Shown here: positions 42,881-50,782 of the stretch, piece after piece
How the letters are laid out: each line of letters begins with the position of its first letter
How positions within the stretch are numbered: the stretch's first letter is position 1
DNA from: CAKZNE01 sp002695025
GTDB lineage: Bacteria > Bacteroidota > Bacteroidia > Flavobacteriales > Schleiferiaceae
DNA: 64,000 nucleotides
Assembly: GCA_913043285.1 (NCBI GenBank)
Contig: CAJWML010000010.1
Coordinates: forward strand, 62,001 to 126,000
Direction of reading: 5' to 3'
The notes under the pieces: model-generated
Database searches by the model: none
The model's input: only the letters and a program-made list of their open reading frames with translations
Told to the model about the DNA's origin: nothing
Made by a program: the position numbers and the translations under genes

Positions 42881-43084
42881 CTATTCATAGAGTATATCCA
42901 TAGCCCGGAAAGAATCGTGGAGGTTTACCTGCACTTTTACCCCGGTAAAGGAAAAAGCCGAAAGAAGAGTATTGATATTCTCGTTTTGCAGGAAAGTACG
43001 AATGCCTTCAGCTTCCAATCGTGATTTAAGCACGTAGGCATCGTTTACGTTATCAAATTCAGCTATGGTGACCAGTTCTGCCAT
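42881..43084 (-). CDS. DUF2007 family protein
   Basis: 67 residues, the whole of a DUF2007-like fold: ELVTIAEFDNVNDAYVLKSR followed by LEAEGIRTFLQNENI. The family is a small alpha-beta signal-transducing-type protein of unknown function. It starts within the 3' end of gldD (22-base overlap), so it is the last gene of the mutY-ssb-gldE-gldD run. Confidence 0.78.
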   Translation of the reverse strand: MAELVTIAEFDNVNDAYVLKSRLEAEGIRTFLQNENINTLLSAFSFTGVKVQVNLHDSFRAMDILYE

Positions 43085-43650
43085 TGTAAAGTTTCGACAA
43101 GCCGTACGGTTTCATCATACATAAAATCGTTCACCGGCTTTAAGGAGTCCGCATTGGGCGGTGCATAAAAGTACAAAACCCCCCGCAGGAAATGATCTAC
43201 GCTGTCCGTTACAAAAAACTGGGTACTGGTAGCTGCATCTCCCTGTATCCGGTATAGGATGCCGTATACTGATTGTTCAGGATTCTGGTATAAACGTTCC
43301 TGCATACCGTCTGCCTTCACCTGGTGTTTCATAGCCAGTTCCTGGCCATCGCGCAACAGAGTATCCAGGTTATCCGGGTTAACGGGTTTATAGGTAAGCT
43401 GCATACGGGCCTTGATGGAAGGATAATAAACATCTCCCCAGCAATGGGTTTTATCAATCCACTGGGCGGTGTTGTTCATTTCAAAACTGTAGGGACAATT
43501 GCCAGGAGAAAAACGGGAATAGGTACTATCCGGCACCTCCAGACGAAAATAGCCACGGGGCTTGGGCGTATACTCCTCCTTACAGCCCACCAGCCAAGCC
43601 AGAGCCACAAAGCACAAACTAATTTTCCTCACCTTCCTTCTGATCTTCAT
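43063..43650 (-). CDS. gldD: Gliding motility lipoprotein GldD
   Basis: 195 residues. Lipobox WLVGC gives the lipidated Cys near residue 23, directly followed by KEEYTPKPRGYFRLE, the GldD N-terminal signature. TAQWIDKTHCWGDVYYPSIK is a further family hallmark. In Flavobacterium johnsoniae GldD is required for gliding and stable T9SS function. The start lies inside gldE (32-base overlap), the conserved gene order. It supports a gliding or T9SS-bearing organism. Confidence 0.95.
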   Translation of the reverse strand: MKIRRKVRKISLCFVALAWLVGCKEEYTPKPRGYFRLEVPDSTYSRFSPGNCPYSFEMNNTAQWIDKTHCWGDVYYPSIKARMQLTYKPVNPDNLDTLLRDGQELAMKHQVKADGMQERLYQNPEQSVYGILYRIQGDAATSTQFFVTDSVDHFLRGVLYFYAPPNADSLKPVNDFMYDETVRLVETLQWQNWSP

Positions 43651-44959
43651 TCGTAAGCGTAACTTTTATGCGCTTTATCCTTCGCCCTTCCAGGCTTTCC
43701 ACTTTGAATATAAAGCGGTCAAACTCGGTTTCTTCATTCTTTTCCGGGAATTTACCGGCCAGTTCCAGCAGGAAGCCAGCCAGGGTATCAGCCTCTCCTC
43801 TTTTCTCGGCAAAAGCTTCCCCGTCAATATGCATTACCCTGAAAAAGTCGTTCAGGTGTATCTTGCCTTCAAATACATAGTTCCGCTCATCCAGTTTGGA
43901 ATAAACCAGTTCATCGTCATCAAATTCGTCACTGATCTCTCCTACTATCTCTTCAATAACGTCCTCCAGGGTGATGATGCCGCAGGTTCCTCCAAATTCA
44001 TCCACCACAATGGCCAGGTGTACCTTTTTATCCTGGAACTCTTTAAGCAGATCATCGATCTTCTTATTTTCCGGGATGTAGAACGGCTCACGGATGAGTG
44101 ATAACCAGTTGAATTCCGTAGCCTCTTCAATGTGCGGGATCAGATCCTTGATGTAGAGAACACCTCGTACCTGGTCAAAATTCTCTTCGTAAACCGGTAT
44201 ACGTGAATAGCCAGAATCCAATATCACCCCCATTACCCTTTCATAGTCCCAGGCTTGGTCTACCGCTACCACATCCATACGCGGTTTCATAATCTGTTTT
44301 ACGGTAATACTGCCAAACTTCACAATACCTTCCAATATCTTCTGCTCATCATCCGTAGTATCTTCATTGGCCAGTTCCAGGGCCTGGCTGAGGTCATCCA
44401 CGGATAAATTCTCCGAACTGGTTTGAAGACGCCTTTCAATGAAGGAGGTGGAACGCACCAGCATGAGGCTGAAAGGCCTGAATACCCAGCGCATTATAAA
44501 CATGGGACGACTCATAAAGGAGGAAAAGCTGACCGCTTTGCGGGTGGCGTAGACTTTAGGCAACACTTCGCCAAACAGCAATATGAGAAAGGTAATCACC
44601 ACCAGCTGCACCACCAGGCCAAGCATTTCATTCTGCGAGAAATCAAACATCTGAGCTGTGAGGTAGGATGAAAGAATCACAATCCCCACGTTTACAAAGT
44701 TATTGGATATCAATATGGTGGCCAGCAAGGTTTTAGGATGATCCAGCAGGTCCGTGATACTATCGTATACATTTTTATTGGATTGCCGGAGTTCTTCCAG
44801 GTCCTGCGACTTAAGGGAAAAGAAGGCCACTTCAGAACCGCTTACAATAGCAGAACAGATGAGCAACACAAGCAATATAAGCAATGGAGCGATCAGCGCT
44901 GGATCAAAAGGCTTAATGATATCCGCCAGGAAAAAGTAACTCGAAGGGTCAGGGTCCAA
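43619..44959 (-). CDS. gldE: Gliding motility-associated protein GldE (CNNM/CorC family)
   Basis: 446 residues from a TTG start at 44959 (DPDPSSYFFLADIIKPFD); no better start is visible. The CNNM membrane domain (about 20-190) is followed by two CBS domains (about 215-335) and a C-terminal CorC_HlyC domain (about 355-440). The layout resembles HlyC/CorC ion-transport proteins, but in gliding bacteria it works with GldD and is not known to be an ion carrier. It lies between ssb and gldD as in other Bacteroidota. Confidence 0.94.
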   Translation of the reverse strand: MDPDPSSYFFLADIIKPFDPALIAPLLILLVLLICSAIVSGSEVAFFSLKSQDLEELRQSNKNVYDSITDLLDHPKTLLATILISNNFVNVGIVILSSYLTAQMFDFSQNEMLGLVVQLVVITFLILLFGEVLPKVYATRKAVSFSSFMSRPMFIMRWVFRPFSLMLVRSTSFIERRLQTSSENLSVDDLSQALELANEDTTDDEQKILEGIVKFGSITVKQIMKPRMDVVAVDQAWDYERVMGVILDSGYSRIPVYEENFDQVRGVLYIKDLIPHIEEATEFNWLSLIREPFYIPENKKIDDLLKEFQDKKVHLAIVVDEFGGTCGIITLEDVIEEIVGEISDEFDDDELVYSKLDERNYVFEGKIHLNDFFRVMHIDGEAFAEKRGEADTLAGFLLELAGKFPEKNEETEFDRFIFKVESLEGRRIKRIKVTLTNEDQKEGEEN

Positions 44960-44980
44960 ATTGGTAACGCTTAGTTAAAC

Positions 44981-45415
44981 TTAAAAGGGCAGGTCATCAT
45001 CCTCATCGTTGCGGCTGATATCTACCGGCTCCGAAGGCCCTCGCATATTTCCAGAGCCCTGGGAAGAATCATCATCCCTGCGGCCTCCCAACATGGTCAT
45101 GTTATCAGCATGTACCTCAGTAGCATACTGCTTTTCGCCACGATCATTTTCCCAGCTGCGGGTCTTGATCTTACCTTCTATAAAAATCTTATCGCCCTTG
45201 TGAAGATACTTTTCGGCCACCTCAGCAAGACCTCTGCGCAAAACCACGGTATGCCACTCCGTCTGAGTTACTCTTTCGTTGGTTTGCCGGTTGGTATAGG
45301 TTTCAGAAGTAGCCAATGGAAAACGGGCCAGTGAGTTACCACCTTCAAAGGTTTTGATCTCGGGATCTTTTCCCAGGTTACCGATCAGCATTACTTTATT
45401 TAGAGATCCAGACAT
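44981..45415 (-). CDS. ssb: Single-stranded DNA-binding protein
   Basis: 144 residues. The OB fold runs to about residue 105 (LNKVMLIGNLGKDPEIK, LARFPLATSE, WHTVVLRRGLAEVAEKYL). The C-terminus ends DEDDDLPF, the acidic tail that recruits replication and repair proteins. A Gly-Pro-rich linker connects the two. It lies 22 bases before gldE and 33 bases after mutY, in the conserved mutY-ssb-gldE-gldD order. Confidence 0.95.
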   Translation of the reverse strand: MSGSLNKVMLIGNLGKDPEIKTFEGGNSLARFPLATSETYTNRQTNERVTQTEWHTVVLRRGLAEVAEKYLHKGDKIFIEGKIKTRSWENDRGEKQYATEVHADNMTMLGGRRDDDSSQGSGNMRGPSEPVDISRNDEDDDLPF

Positions 45416-45447
45416 GACGATGTTCGGTTTAAAACAAATTTAAAAAA

Positions 45448-46575
45448 TTAGGCCCGGGGGCCAAACGGCAAATTTAACTGATTTTGATCGAGGAATTGCC
45501 GTAAAGGACGGGGAAATGCCAGTGTTTCCAAATCGCTCTTTGGCACCCATTGGCCTCCACCCTTCCACGCAAGGCCATCTGCAGAAGCCATGTTCAGTTT
45601 TAAAACATGGATATAAATGGTCTGGTGGCTGAGTTTATGGGGAGCCAGTGAGGTATATTCGCGCACTTCAAAACCGTCCGGAAGACCAACTTCAGCCAGT
45701 AACGCCTCCATTTCCAGAGGTCTTTGCGTCTCAATGAGGGGAAACTGGAAAAGATGCTTCCAGATATCAGAACCCTCCCTCCTTTCTACCAGCACATGGT
45801 CCTGTGAAGCTATCATCAAATAATGAAAATAACGTTTGCGGTCATACTTCTTCCTTAGCTTTACCGGAAGCTCCTCCACGCGGCCTGTTTTATACGCCTC
45901 ACAGCCGGAGCGCAACACACAATGCCCACAATCCGGCTTACGGGGTATACACTGTAATGCCCCGAATTCCATAACCGCCTGATTATAGGTAGCCGGGTCT
46001 TCACAGTCCAGCATTTCGTCCGCGGCCTGTGCAAATTCCTTTTTCCCCGCTGAGCTGTTTACGGGGGTATCAATTCCCAGGAAACGGGATAAAAGCCGAT
46101 ACACATTACCATCTACCACGGCATAGGCCTCACCAAAAGCCATTGATGCTATGGCTGCAGCAGTATAATCCCCTACCCCTTTAAGCTCCCTGATCTCCTG
46201 GTAGGTGTGAGGGAAAACTCCTTCCCTTTTGTGATGAACAAAACGTGCGGCATGCAACATATTACGGGCCCTACTATAGTAACCCAGACCCTCCCATAGT
46301 TTCATTACTTCATCATCTTCAGCAAGGGCCAGCTCGCTGATGGTACTAAACCTTTCCGTGAACTTGTGATAATAGGGCAACCCCTGGGCAACCCGGGTTT
46401 GTTGCAACATGATCTCGGAGAGCCATATAAGGTATGGATCGTTCGTTTTTCTCCATGGGAGATCACGTTTATGATGGTCATACCACTTTTTAAGCTCTCT
46501 TTGAAAAAAGGTTTTCGGCAAAATATTTGTATTTGAAGCATTTAGAGGTGAAAAATTTGAAGGCGTCTGTTTCAC
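45448..46575 (-). CDS. mutY: A/G-specific adenine glycosylase MutY
   Basis: 375 residues. Catalytic Glu is in LSEIMLQQTRVAQGLPYY, Asp in VVDGNVYRLLSR, and the helix-hairpin-helix is LKGVGDYTAAAI. The iron-sulfur cluster ligands C-x6-C-x2-C-x5-C are read in CIPRKPDCGHCVLRSGC. The C-terminal half is the NUDIX-like 8-oxoG-recognition domain. It removes adenine mispaired with 8-oxoguanine. I use GTG 46575; an internal TTG (before PKTFFQRELKKWYDHH) is a possible shorter start. First gene of the gld run. Confidence 0.95.
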   Translation of the reverse strand: MKQTPSNFSPLNASNTNILPKTFFQRELKKWYDHHKRDLPWRKTNDPYLIWLSEIMLQQTRVAQGLPYYHKFTERFSTISELALAEDDEVMKLWEGLGYYSRARNMLHAARFVHHKREGVFPHTYQEIRELKGVGDYTAAAIASMAFGEAYAVVDGNVYRLLSRFLGIDTPVNSSAGKKEFAQAADEMLDCEDPATYNQAVMEFGALQCIPRKPDCGHCVLRSGCEAYKTGRVEELPVKLRKKYDRKRYFHYLMIASQDHVLVERREGSDIWKHLFQFPLIETQRPLEMEALLAEVGLPDGFEVREYTSLAPHKLSHQTIYIHVLKLNMASADGLAWKGGGQWVPKSDLETLAFPRPLRQFLDQNQLNLPFGPRA

Positions 46576-46593
46576 GGTAAAGTATTTTCACCT

Positions 46594-46601
46594 TATATTT
46601 G
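46594..46601 (+). promoter_or_regulatory. -7 element TATATTTG for the HU gene
   Basis: Exact TAnnTTTG match 44 bases before ATG 46646. It lies on the opposite strand to the mutY element 8 bases away. Confidence 0.5.
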
Positions 46602-46608
46602 CAGCCCT

Positions 46609-46616
46609 CAAAAATA
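46609..46616 (-). promoter_or_regulatory. -7 element TATTTTTG for mutY
   Basis: Minus-strand exact TAnnTTTG match 33 bases before the mutY start. The HU and mutY promoters are thus interleaved in a 70-base gap. Confidence 0.45.
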
Positions 46617-46645
46617 GACAGTTTAACTTTTAATCAATATTACAA

Positions 46646-46936
46646 ATGACTAAAGCTGACATTGTAACCAGGATCTCCGACAAGACTGGTATGGAAAAGG
46701 CTGATGTACAAGCTACTGTAGAAGCTTTTATGAAAGAAGTACGTAACTCACTTGAATCAGGTGACAACGTATATCTCAGGGGATTCGGAAGCTTTATTAT
46801 TAAGAAGAGAGCTGAGAAGACAGGACGTAATATTTCCAAGAATACTACCATCATCATCCCGGCACATAATATTCCTTCTTTTAAACCCGCCAAGACTTTC
46901 GTAGACGCGGTTAAGAAGAAAGTAAAAGTTAAGTAA
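46646..46936 (+). CDS. hup: HU family DNA-binding protein
   Basis: 96 residues. MTKADIVTRISDKTGMEKAD begins the canonical fold, and RGFGSFIIKKRAEKTGRNISK carries the DNA-grasping arms (the Pro at the arm tip region is I/N-rich rather than NP). HU bends and compacts DNA. It is divergent from mutY, and a TPR gene follows 8 bases after its stop. Whether it is HU alpha or beta type cannot be read. Confidence 0.95.
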   Translation: MTKADIVTRISDKTGMEKADVQATVEAFMKEVRNSLESGDNVYLRGFGSFIIKKRAEKTGRNISKNTTIIIPAHNIPSFKPAKTFVDAVKKKVKVK

Positions 46937-46943
46937 TTAAACC

Positions 46944-47456
46944 ATGAAAAAAGGCCCGGCTTTATTGATCTTAGTTGGCTTGGCCTTGCTGGCGTTCTTG
47001 TATTTTTTACCGGTAACACCATCAGGCAGTACACAAGCCACTGCCGATGAGGAAACAGCCACCACACCCGCACAGGATTCCGAAGAACTTTCTCCCGATG
47101 AGAAAGTAGATGAAGCACTCCGGAAACTTCAGTCGGGCGAGTTACCTCCCATGCAGGCAATCTTGCAGATCAGGTCCGTTGCAGACGAGTATCCTGAAAA
47201 CGTAAAAGCCAATTTTACACTGGGAGTTATGTCCATTCAAACCGGACAATTTGATAAGGCTGTTGGGCGTTTTGAGAAAGTACTCGAGCTAGAACCTCAA
47301 AATACCGATGCCCACCGGTTTCTCGCGCAAGCCTATATGAATTCTGGAGACTCTGCCAGGGCGCGCGAAAGTCTGGAAAAAGCCTATGAAACGGCTACAG
47401 ACCCGGATCAGAAACAACAGATCGACCAGGAATTAAAAGAACTAAGAGCTAACTAG
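46944..47456 (+). CDS. Membrane-anchored TPR protein
   Basis: 170 residues. A single N-terminal membrane span (PALLILVGLALLAFLYFL) and an acidic linker lead to two to three TPR units at about residues 85-165, with ANFTLGVMSIQTGQFDKAVGR and AHRFLAQAYMNSGDSARARE clearly readable. It would expose the repeats to the periplasm. It is a typical partner of HU in Bacteroidota gene neighbourhoods, with unknown role. It lies 8 bases after HU and 16 bases before the 29-residue peptide gene. Confidence 0.85.
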   Translation: MKKGPALLILVGLALLAFLYFLPVTPSGSTQATADEETATTPAQDSEELSPDEKVDEALRKLQSGELPPMQAILQIRSVADEYPENVKANFTLGVMSIQTGQFDKAVGRFEKVLELEPQNTDAHRFLAQAYMNSGDSARARESLEKAYETATDPDQKQQIDQELKELRAN

Positions 47457-47471
47457 AAAAACGTTTAGGTT

Positions 47472-47561
47472 ATGCCAAGCGGAAAGAAAAGAAAAAGACA
47501 TAAGATGGCCACTCACAAGCGCAAAAAGCGTCTGAGAAAGAACCGTCACAAGAAGAAGTAA
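47472..47561 (+). CDS. 29-residue Lys/Arg-rich peptide, mS38/COX24-like (AURKAIP1 domain)
   Basis: ATG 47472 to TAA 47561, 29 residues, 19 of them Lys, Arg or His, for example KKRKRHKMATHKRKKRLRKN. Peptides of this form are annotated in Bacteroidota as AURKAIP1/COX24 domain proteins, related to mitoribosomal protein mS38, whose basic tail sits in the small subunit. A ribosomal role is inferred from homology, not shown. The gene lies 16 bases after the TPR gene and is followed by a terminator, so HU, TPR and this peptide share one transcript. Confidence 0.82.
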   Translation: MPSGKKRKRHKMATHKRKKRLRKNRHKKK

Positions 47562-47590
47562 TTGTCTTCCACATTTTAGATACCCATCAT

Positions 47591-47614
47591 AAAGCACCCG
47601 TATGCGGTGCTTTT
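47591..47614 (+). terminator. Terminator of the HU-TPR-peptide operon
   Basis: AAAGCACC, seven-base loop, GGTGCTTT, then TTTTGG. It sits 30 bases past the peptide stop and 58 bases before the rng GTG. Confidence 0.75.
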
Positions 47615-47671
47615 GGTGTTTCATTAATCAATAGTACTGCCGCTTAGGCAGGCTATTTAAAACATTTTACG

Positions 47672-49219
47672 GTGAGTACAGAATTAATAATCAATTCTCG
47701 TACTGCCAGCGAAGTAGCCATAGCGCTACTCAGGGATGGTAAACTCACTGAACTCCACTACGACAATGCTGATGAATTTGCAGTAGGTGATATATACCTG
47801 GGCAAGATCAAAAAAGTTGTTCCCGGCCTTAATGCGGCCTTTGTGGATGTAGGTTATGAAAAGGACGCTTTTTTACATTACCATGATCTGGGACCTCAGA
47901 TAAGGTCACTGAACAAGTTTACCAAAAGAACCCTGACCGGAAAGCAGCGGTGGTCTCTCACAGACTTTACCCCTGAACCGGATATCGATAAAAACGGCAG
48001 TATTGATAAGGTACTAAAACCGGGACAGACGATTTTAGTACAAATAGCCAAGGAGCCCATTTCTACGAAAGGGCCCCGTATTACTTCCGAGCTTTCATTA
48101 GCCGGCAGATACATAGTTTTAGTCCCATTCAGCAACCGCATCAGCGTAAGCTCCAAGATGCGGGACAAAGAAGAAAAAGACCGCTTACGAAGGCTCATTC
48201 AGAGCATTTGCCCCAAAGGATTCGGGATAATTGTACGTACTGCAGCCCAGGATTGCTCAGTAGCTGAACTGGATGCGGACCTCCAGAACCTGGTACAAAA
48301 GTGGAAAACCCTGCACCGTCAGATGCAGCGCCTCAAAGCCCCCTCCAGAGCACTCCGTGAATTGAACCGTGTATCGGCTCTGCTCAGGGATATACTTAAT
48401 GACTCTTTTAATAGTATTACCACAGATGACACTGACCTGGGCGATGAACTCCGGGATTACCTGAAGAAGATAGAACCTGGTAAAGAGGAGATGGTAAAAC
48501 AGTACCAGGGACGTGTGCCCATTTTTGACCAGATGGGTGTGGAACGTCAGATCAAGAGTTCTTTTGGCCGCTCCGTATCTATGGGCAAAGGCGCCTATCT
48601 TATTATTGAACACACGGAAGCTATGCACGTAATTGACGTGAACAGCGGCAACCGTACCAATAGTAATGAAAACCAGGAAGCCAACGCTCTATCCGTGAAC
48701 CTGGCCGCTGCCGAGGAAATAGCACGCCAGCTTCGCCTGCGGGATATGGGTGGTATCATTGTGGTGGATTTCATTGATCTGCACCGATCAGAGAACCGCA
48801 AAAAGCTTTACGAAAAGCTAAAGGAAGTGATGCGTTCCGACCGTGCGAAGCATAAGATACTTCCTCCGAGCCGTTTTGGTTTGGTGGAAATTACCCGACA
48901 GCGCGTTCGCCCGGAAATGAATATCCAGACTCGCGAGGAAAACCCCGATGGCAATGGAGAGGTGGAAGCACCGATACTCATTATTGACGAGATCGAAAAC
49001 CGCCTGGAACTGATCGGTACCCAGGAAAAGGATAAAAACATTTTCCTGCACACCCACCCCTTTATTGCGGCCTACCTCACCAAGGGTATTTTCAATAGCC
49101 TGCGTAGAAAATGGTCTCGCAAATACAAAAAGAACCTGAAGATCATTCCCCGGGATTCTTTCAAATTCCTGGAATATCACTTCTACAACAGCAAGGACGA
49201 ATTATTTGAGTTCAAATAA
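47672..49219 (+). CDS. rng: Ribonuclease E/G family endoribonuclease
   Basis: 515 residues from GTG 47672 (STELIINSRTASEVAIALL). S1 domain at about 35-130, with an insertion of about 35 residues after LHYHDLG, a feature common in Bacteroidota. Catalytic Asp residues lie in AMHVIDVNSGNRTN (near 327) and IIVVDFIDLH (near 370). The Zn-link CPxC seen in E. coli RNase E/G after the catalytic core is absent: the region reads NIQTREENPDGNGEVEAP. It degrades and processes RNA, probably without a C-terminal scaffold. A terminator follows. Confidence 0.93.
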   Translation: MSTELIINSRTASEVAIALLRDGKLTELHYDNADEFAVGDIYLGKIKKVVPGLNAAFVDVGYEKDAFLHYHDLGPQIRSLNKFTKRTLTGKQRWSLTDFTPEPDIDKNGSIDKVLKPGQTILVQIAKEPISTKGPRITSELSLAGRYIVLVPFSNRISVSSKMRDKEEKDRLRRLIQSICPKGFGIIVRTAAQDCSVAELDADLQNLVQKWKTLHRQMQRLKAPSRALRELNRVSALLRDILNDSFNSITTDDTDLGDELRDYLKKIEPGKEEMVKQYQGRVPIFDQMGVERQIKSSFGRSVSMGKGAYLIIEHTEAMHVIDVNSGNRTNSNENQEANALSVNLAAAEEIARQLRLRDMGGIIVVDFIDLHRSENRKKLYEKLKEVMRSDRAKHKILPPSRFGLVEITRQRVRPEMNIQTREENPDGNGEVEAPILIIDEIENRLELIGTQEKDKNIFLHTHPFIAAYLTKGIFNSLRRKWSRKYKKNLKIIPRDSFKFLEYHFYNSKDELFEFK

Positions 49220-49239
49220 GCTTTACCAAAATATTCCTT

Positions 49240-49262
49240 GAAGCCCCGCTGAGCGGGGCTTC
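49240..49262 (+). terminator. Terminator after rng
   Basis: GAAGCCCCGCT, one-base loop G, AGCGGGGCTTC, then TTTATTTT. It is 20 bases past the rng stop. The remaining bases to 49457 hold a 12-base palindrome, a -7 element and a second inverted repeat, and no gene. Confidence 0.88.
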
Positions 49263-49340
49263 TTTATTTTATCCCCTCCCTTTTTTTATTTTGTTTTATT
49301 TCTTCGCTAAAAAGTTAAACAAAATTTATTCAAAATCTAA

Positions 49341-49352
49341 GTATACGTATAC
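49341..49352. promoter_or_regulatory. 12-base palindrome GTATACGTATAC
   Basis: Perfect palindrome ending 8 bases upstream of TATCTTCG (49361-49368), a near-consensus -7 element, and about 105 bases before ATG 49457 of the histidine kinase. It is a candidate operator for a dimeric regulator. Confidence 0.45.
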
Positions 49353-49360
49353 AGATTCCG

Positions 49361-49368
49361 TATCTTCG
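49361..49368 (+). promoter_or_regulatory. -7 element TATCTTCG
   Basis: Matches TAnnTTcG, 88 bases before ATG 49457, directly downstream of the palindrome at 49341. It gives an unusually long leader for this window. Confidence 0.4.
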
Positions 49369-49426
49369 AAACGCCAAAATCACTTTTGTTGTCATACGAG
49401 ATAATGCAACTTTATAAGGATTAAAC

Positions 49427-49438
49427 GGGTATGTACCC
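49427..49438. promoter_or_regulatory. Inverted repeat in the kinase leader
   Basis: GGGTA-TG-TACCC, 18 bases before ATG 49457. It could be a small hairpin affecting translation or a second regulator site. Confidence 0.3.
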
Positions 49439-49456
49439 TAATATGTAGAATGATTT

Positions 49457-50692
49457 ATGATAAGCAAAAGCGCCATACTAATATCGGAAAGGGTGAACTA
49501 CACGAAGCCTGCATCCATTATACCTCGGAATGATGAGGACCGGCTAAACAAGCTCTATAACTACGAGATTCTTGATACGCCTGCGGAGGAAGCCTTTGAC
49601 AAGATCGCTCTTCTGGCCTGCCAGATATTTGACGCACCCAATGGTTTTGTAACCTTTGTAGATAAGGACCGGGTATTCCTAAAGTCCAACCTCAGCGCTA
49701 TCCCGAAAAACTCCATTCCACGGGAACACAGCCTGTGTTCACTGGCTATACTGGAAGGTGAGATTACCTTCTTCCAGGATACACACAAGGTTCCGGATCT
49801 TATGGACAGTCCCTTCGTATCAGCAAAGGACGGCATCCGGTTTTATGCCGGTGCGCCCCTCAAAACCGCAGAAGGACACCTTCTGGGAACGGTATGTGTG
49901 ATAGACTCCAAACCCAGAAAAGTTTCGGAAAAGCAGATGCAGATGCTGGAAACCCTTGCCTCCCTGGTAATGGATGAACTGGAAAATCGCGTAGCTGCCA
50001 AGAAAGCGATCCGGGCACAATCTGACCTTTTGAATTTCACCATACACGATCTTAAAAACCCTACCTCTACCATACTGTTGGCCTCCCAACTATTGAGCAA
50101 GGAAGCTTCAGGCCATCCACATCTAGTGGAAATGGCAAATACGGTAGAAGAATCTGCCGAGCGTATACTTAGCCAGATCAATAACCTGATGTATATCTCC
50201 CGCATTGAGAACAGTGAATTCACCCTCAAAAAAGAAAAAACGGACCTGCGGGAATTACTCGAAACCATTCAGTACAACTTTCACCTTCAGGCTCAACAAA
50301 AAAAGCAGAAAATCCACCTTGAGATCCATTCGGACTCTGATATTTCCATAGACCGGAACCGTATACTTGAGGTTCTGGAAAACCTGGTAAGCAATGCCAT
50401 CAAATATTCCTACCCTGGCACGGACATCCGCATAAGCCTGGCTTCAGCCGGCTCCAAAAGTATGATCATAGGGGTTAGCGACCAGGGACAAGGGCTTAAT
50501 GAAGAAGATCAGAAAAAACTTTTTACCCGTTTTGCCCGCCTGAGTTCAGTACCCACCGGCAAGGAGCGGTCTAACGGAATGGGACTCTCCATTGTAAAAA
50601 CCTTAGTAGAGCTGCACAAAGGATCAGTTTGGGCCGAAAGTGAAGGGAAAGACCGGGGCAGCACCTTTTTCGTGGAACTGCCCATCACCTGA
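49457..50692 (+). CDS. Soluble GAF-domain sensor histidine kinase
   Basis: 411 residues. A GAF domain fills about residues 40-175 (FDKIALLACQIFDAPNGFVTF, LGTVCVIDSKPRKVSE). The phospho-acceptor H-box is FTIHDLKNPTS near residue 196. ATPase motifs follow: ENLVSNAIKYS (N box), GVSDQGQGL (G1) and GMGLSIVKTLVELH (G2). No membrane span or signal peptide, so it senses cytoplasmic cues or small ligands. No response regulator gene is adjacent. The GAF ligand is unknown. Two inverted repeats lie in its promoter region. Confidence 0.92.
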   Translation: MISKSAILISERVNYTKPASIIPRNDEDRLNKLYNYEILDTPAEEAFDKIALLACQIFDAPNGFVTFVDKDRVFLKSNLSAIPKNSIPREHSLCSLAILEGEITFFQDTHKVPDLMDSPFVSAKDGIRFYAGAPLKTAEGHLLGTVCVIDSKPRKVSEKQMQMLETLASLVMDELENRVAAKKAIRAQSDLLNFTIHDLKNPTSTILLASQLLSKEASGHPHLVEMANTVEESAERILSQINNLMYISRIENSEFTLKKEKTDLRELLETIQYNFHLQAQQKKQKIHLEIHSDSDISIDRNRILEVLENLVSNAIKYSYPGTDIRISLASAGSKSMIIGVSDQGQGLNEEDQKKLFTRFARLSSVPTGKERSNGMGLSIVKTLVELHKGSVWAESEGKDRGSTFFVELPIT

Positions 50693-50752
50693 ATTCATTC
50701 AACCCTACCTATACACTAAGGAGCAGACATACGGTTGAACCGATTAAATGGC

Positions 50753-50760
50753 TATTTTCG
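50753..50760 (+). promoter_or_regulatory. -7 element TATTTTCG
   Basis: Matches TAnnTTcG, 22 bases before ATG 50783. It lies inside the frame extension to 50735, supporting 50783 as the start. Confidence 0.4.
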
Positions 50761-50782
50761 AAACTCAAATCAAAAATCAGCC

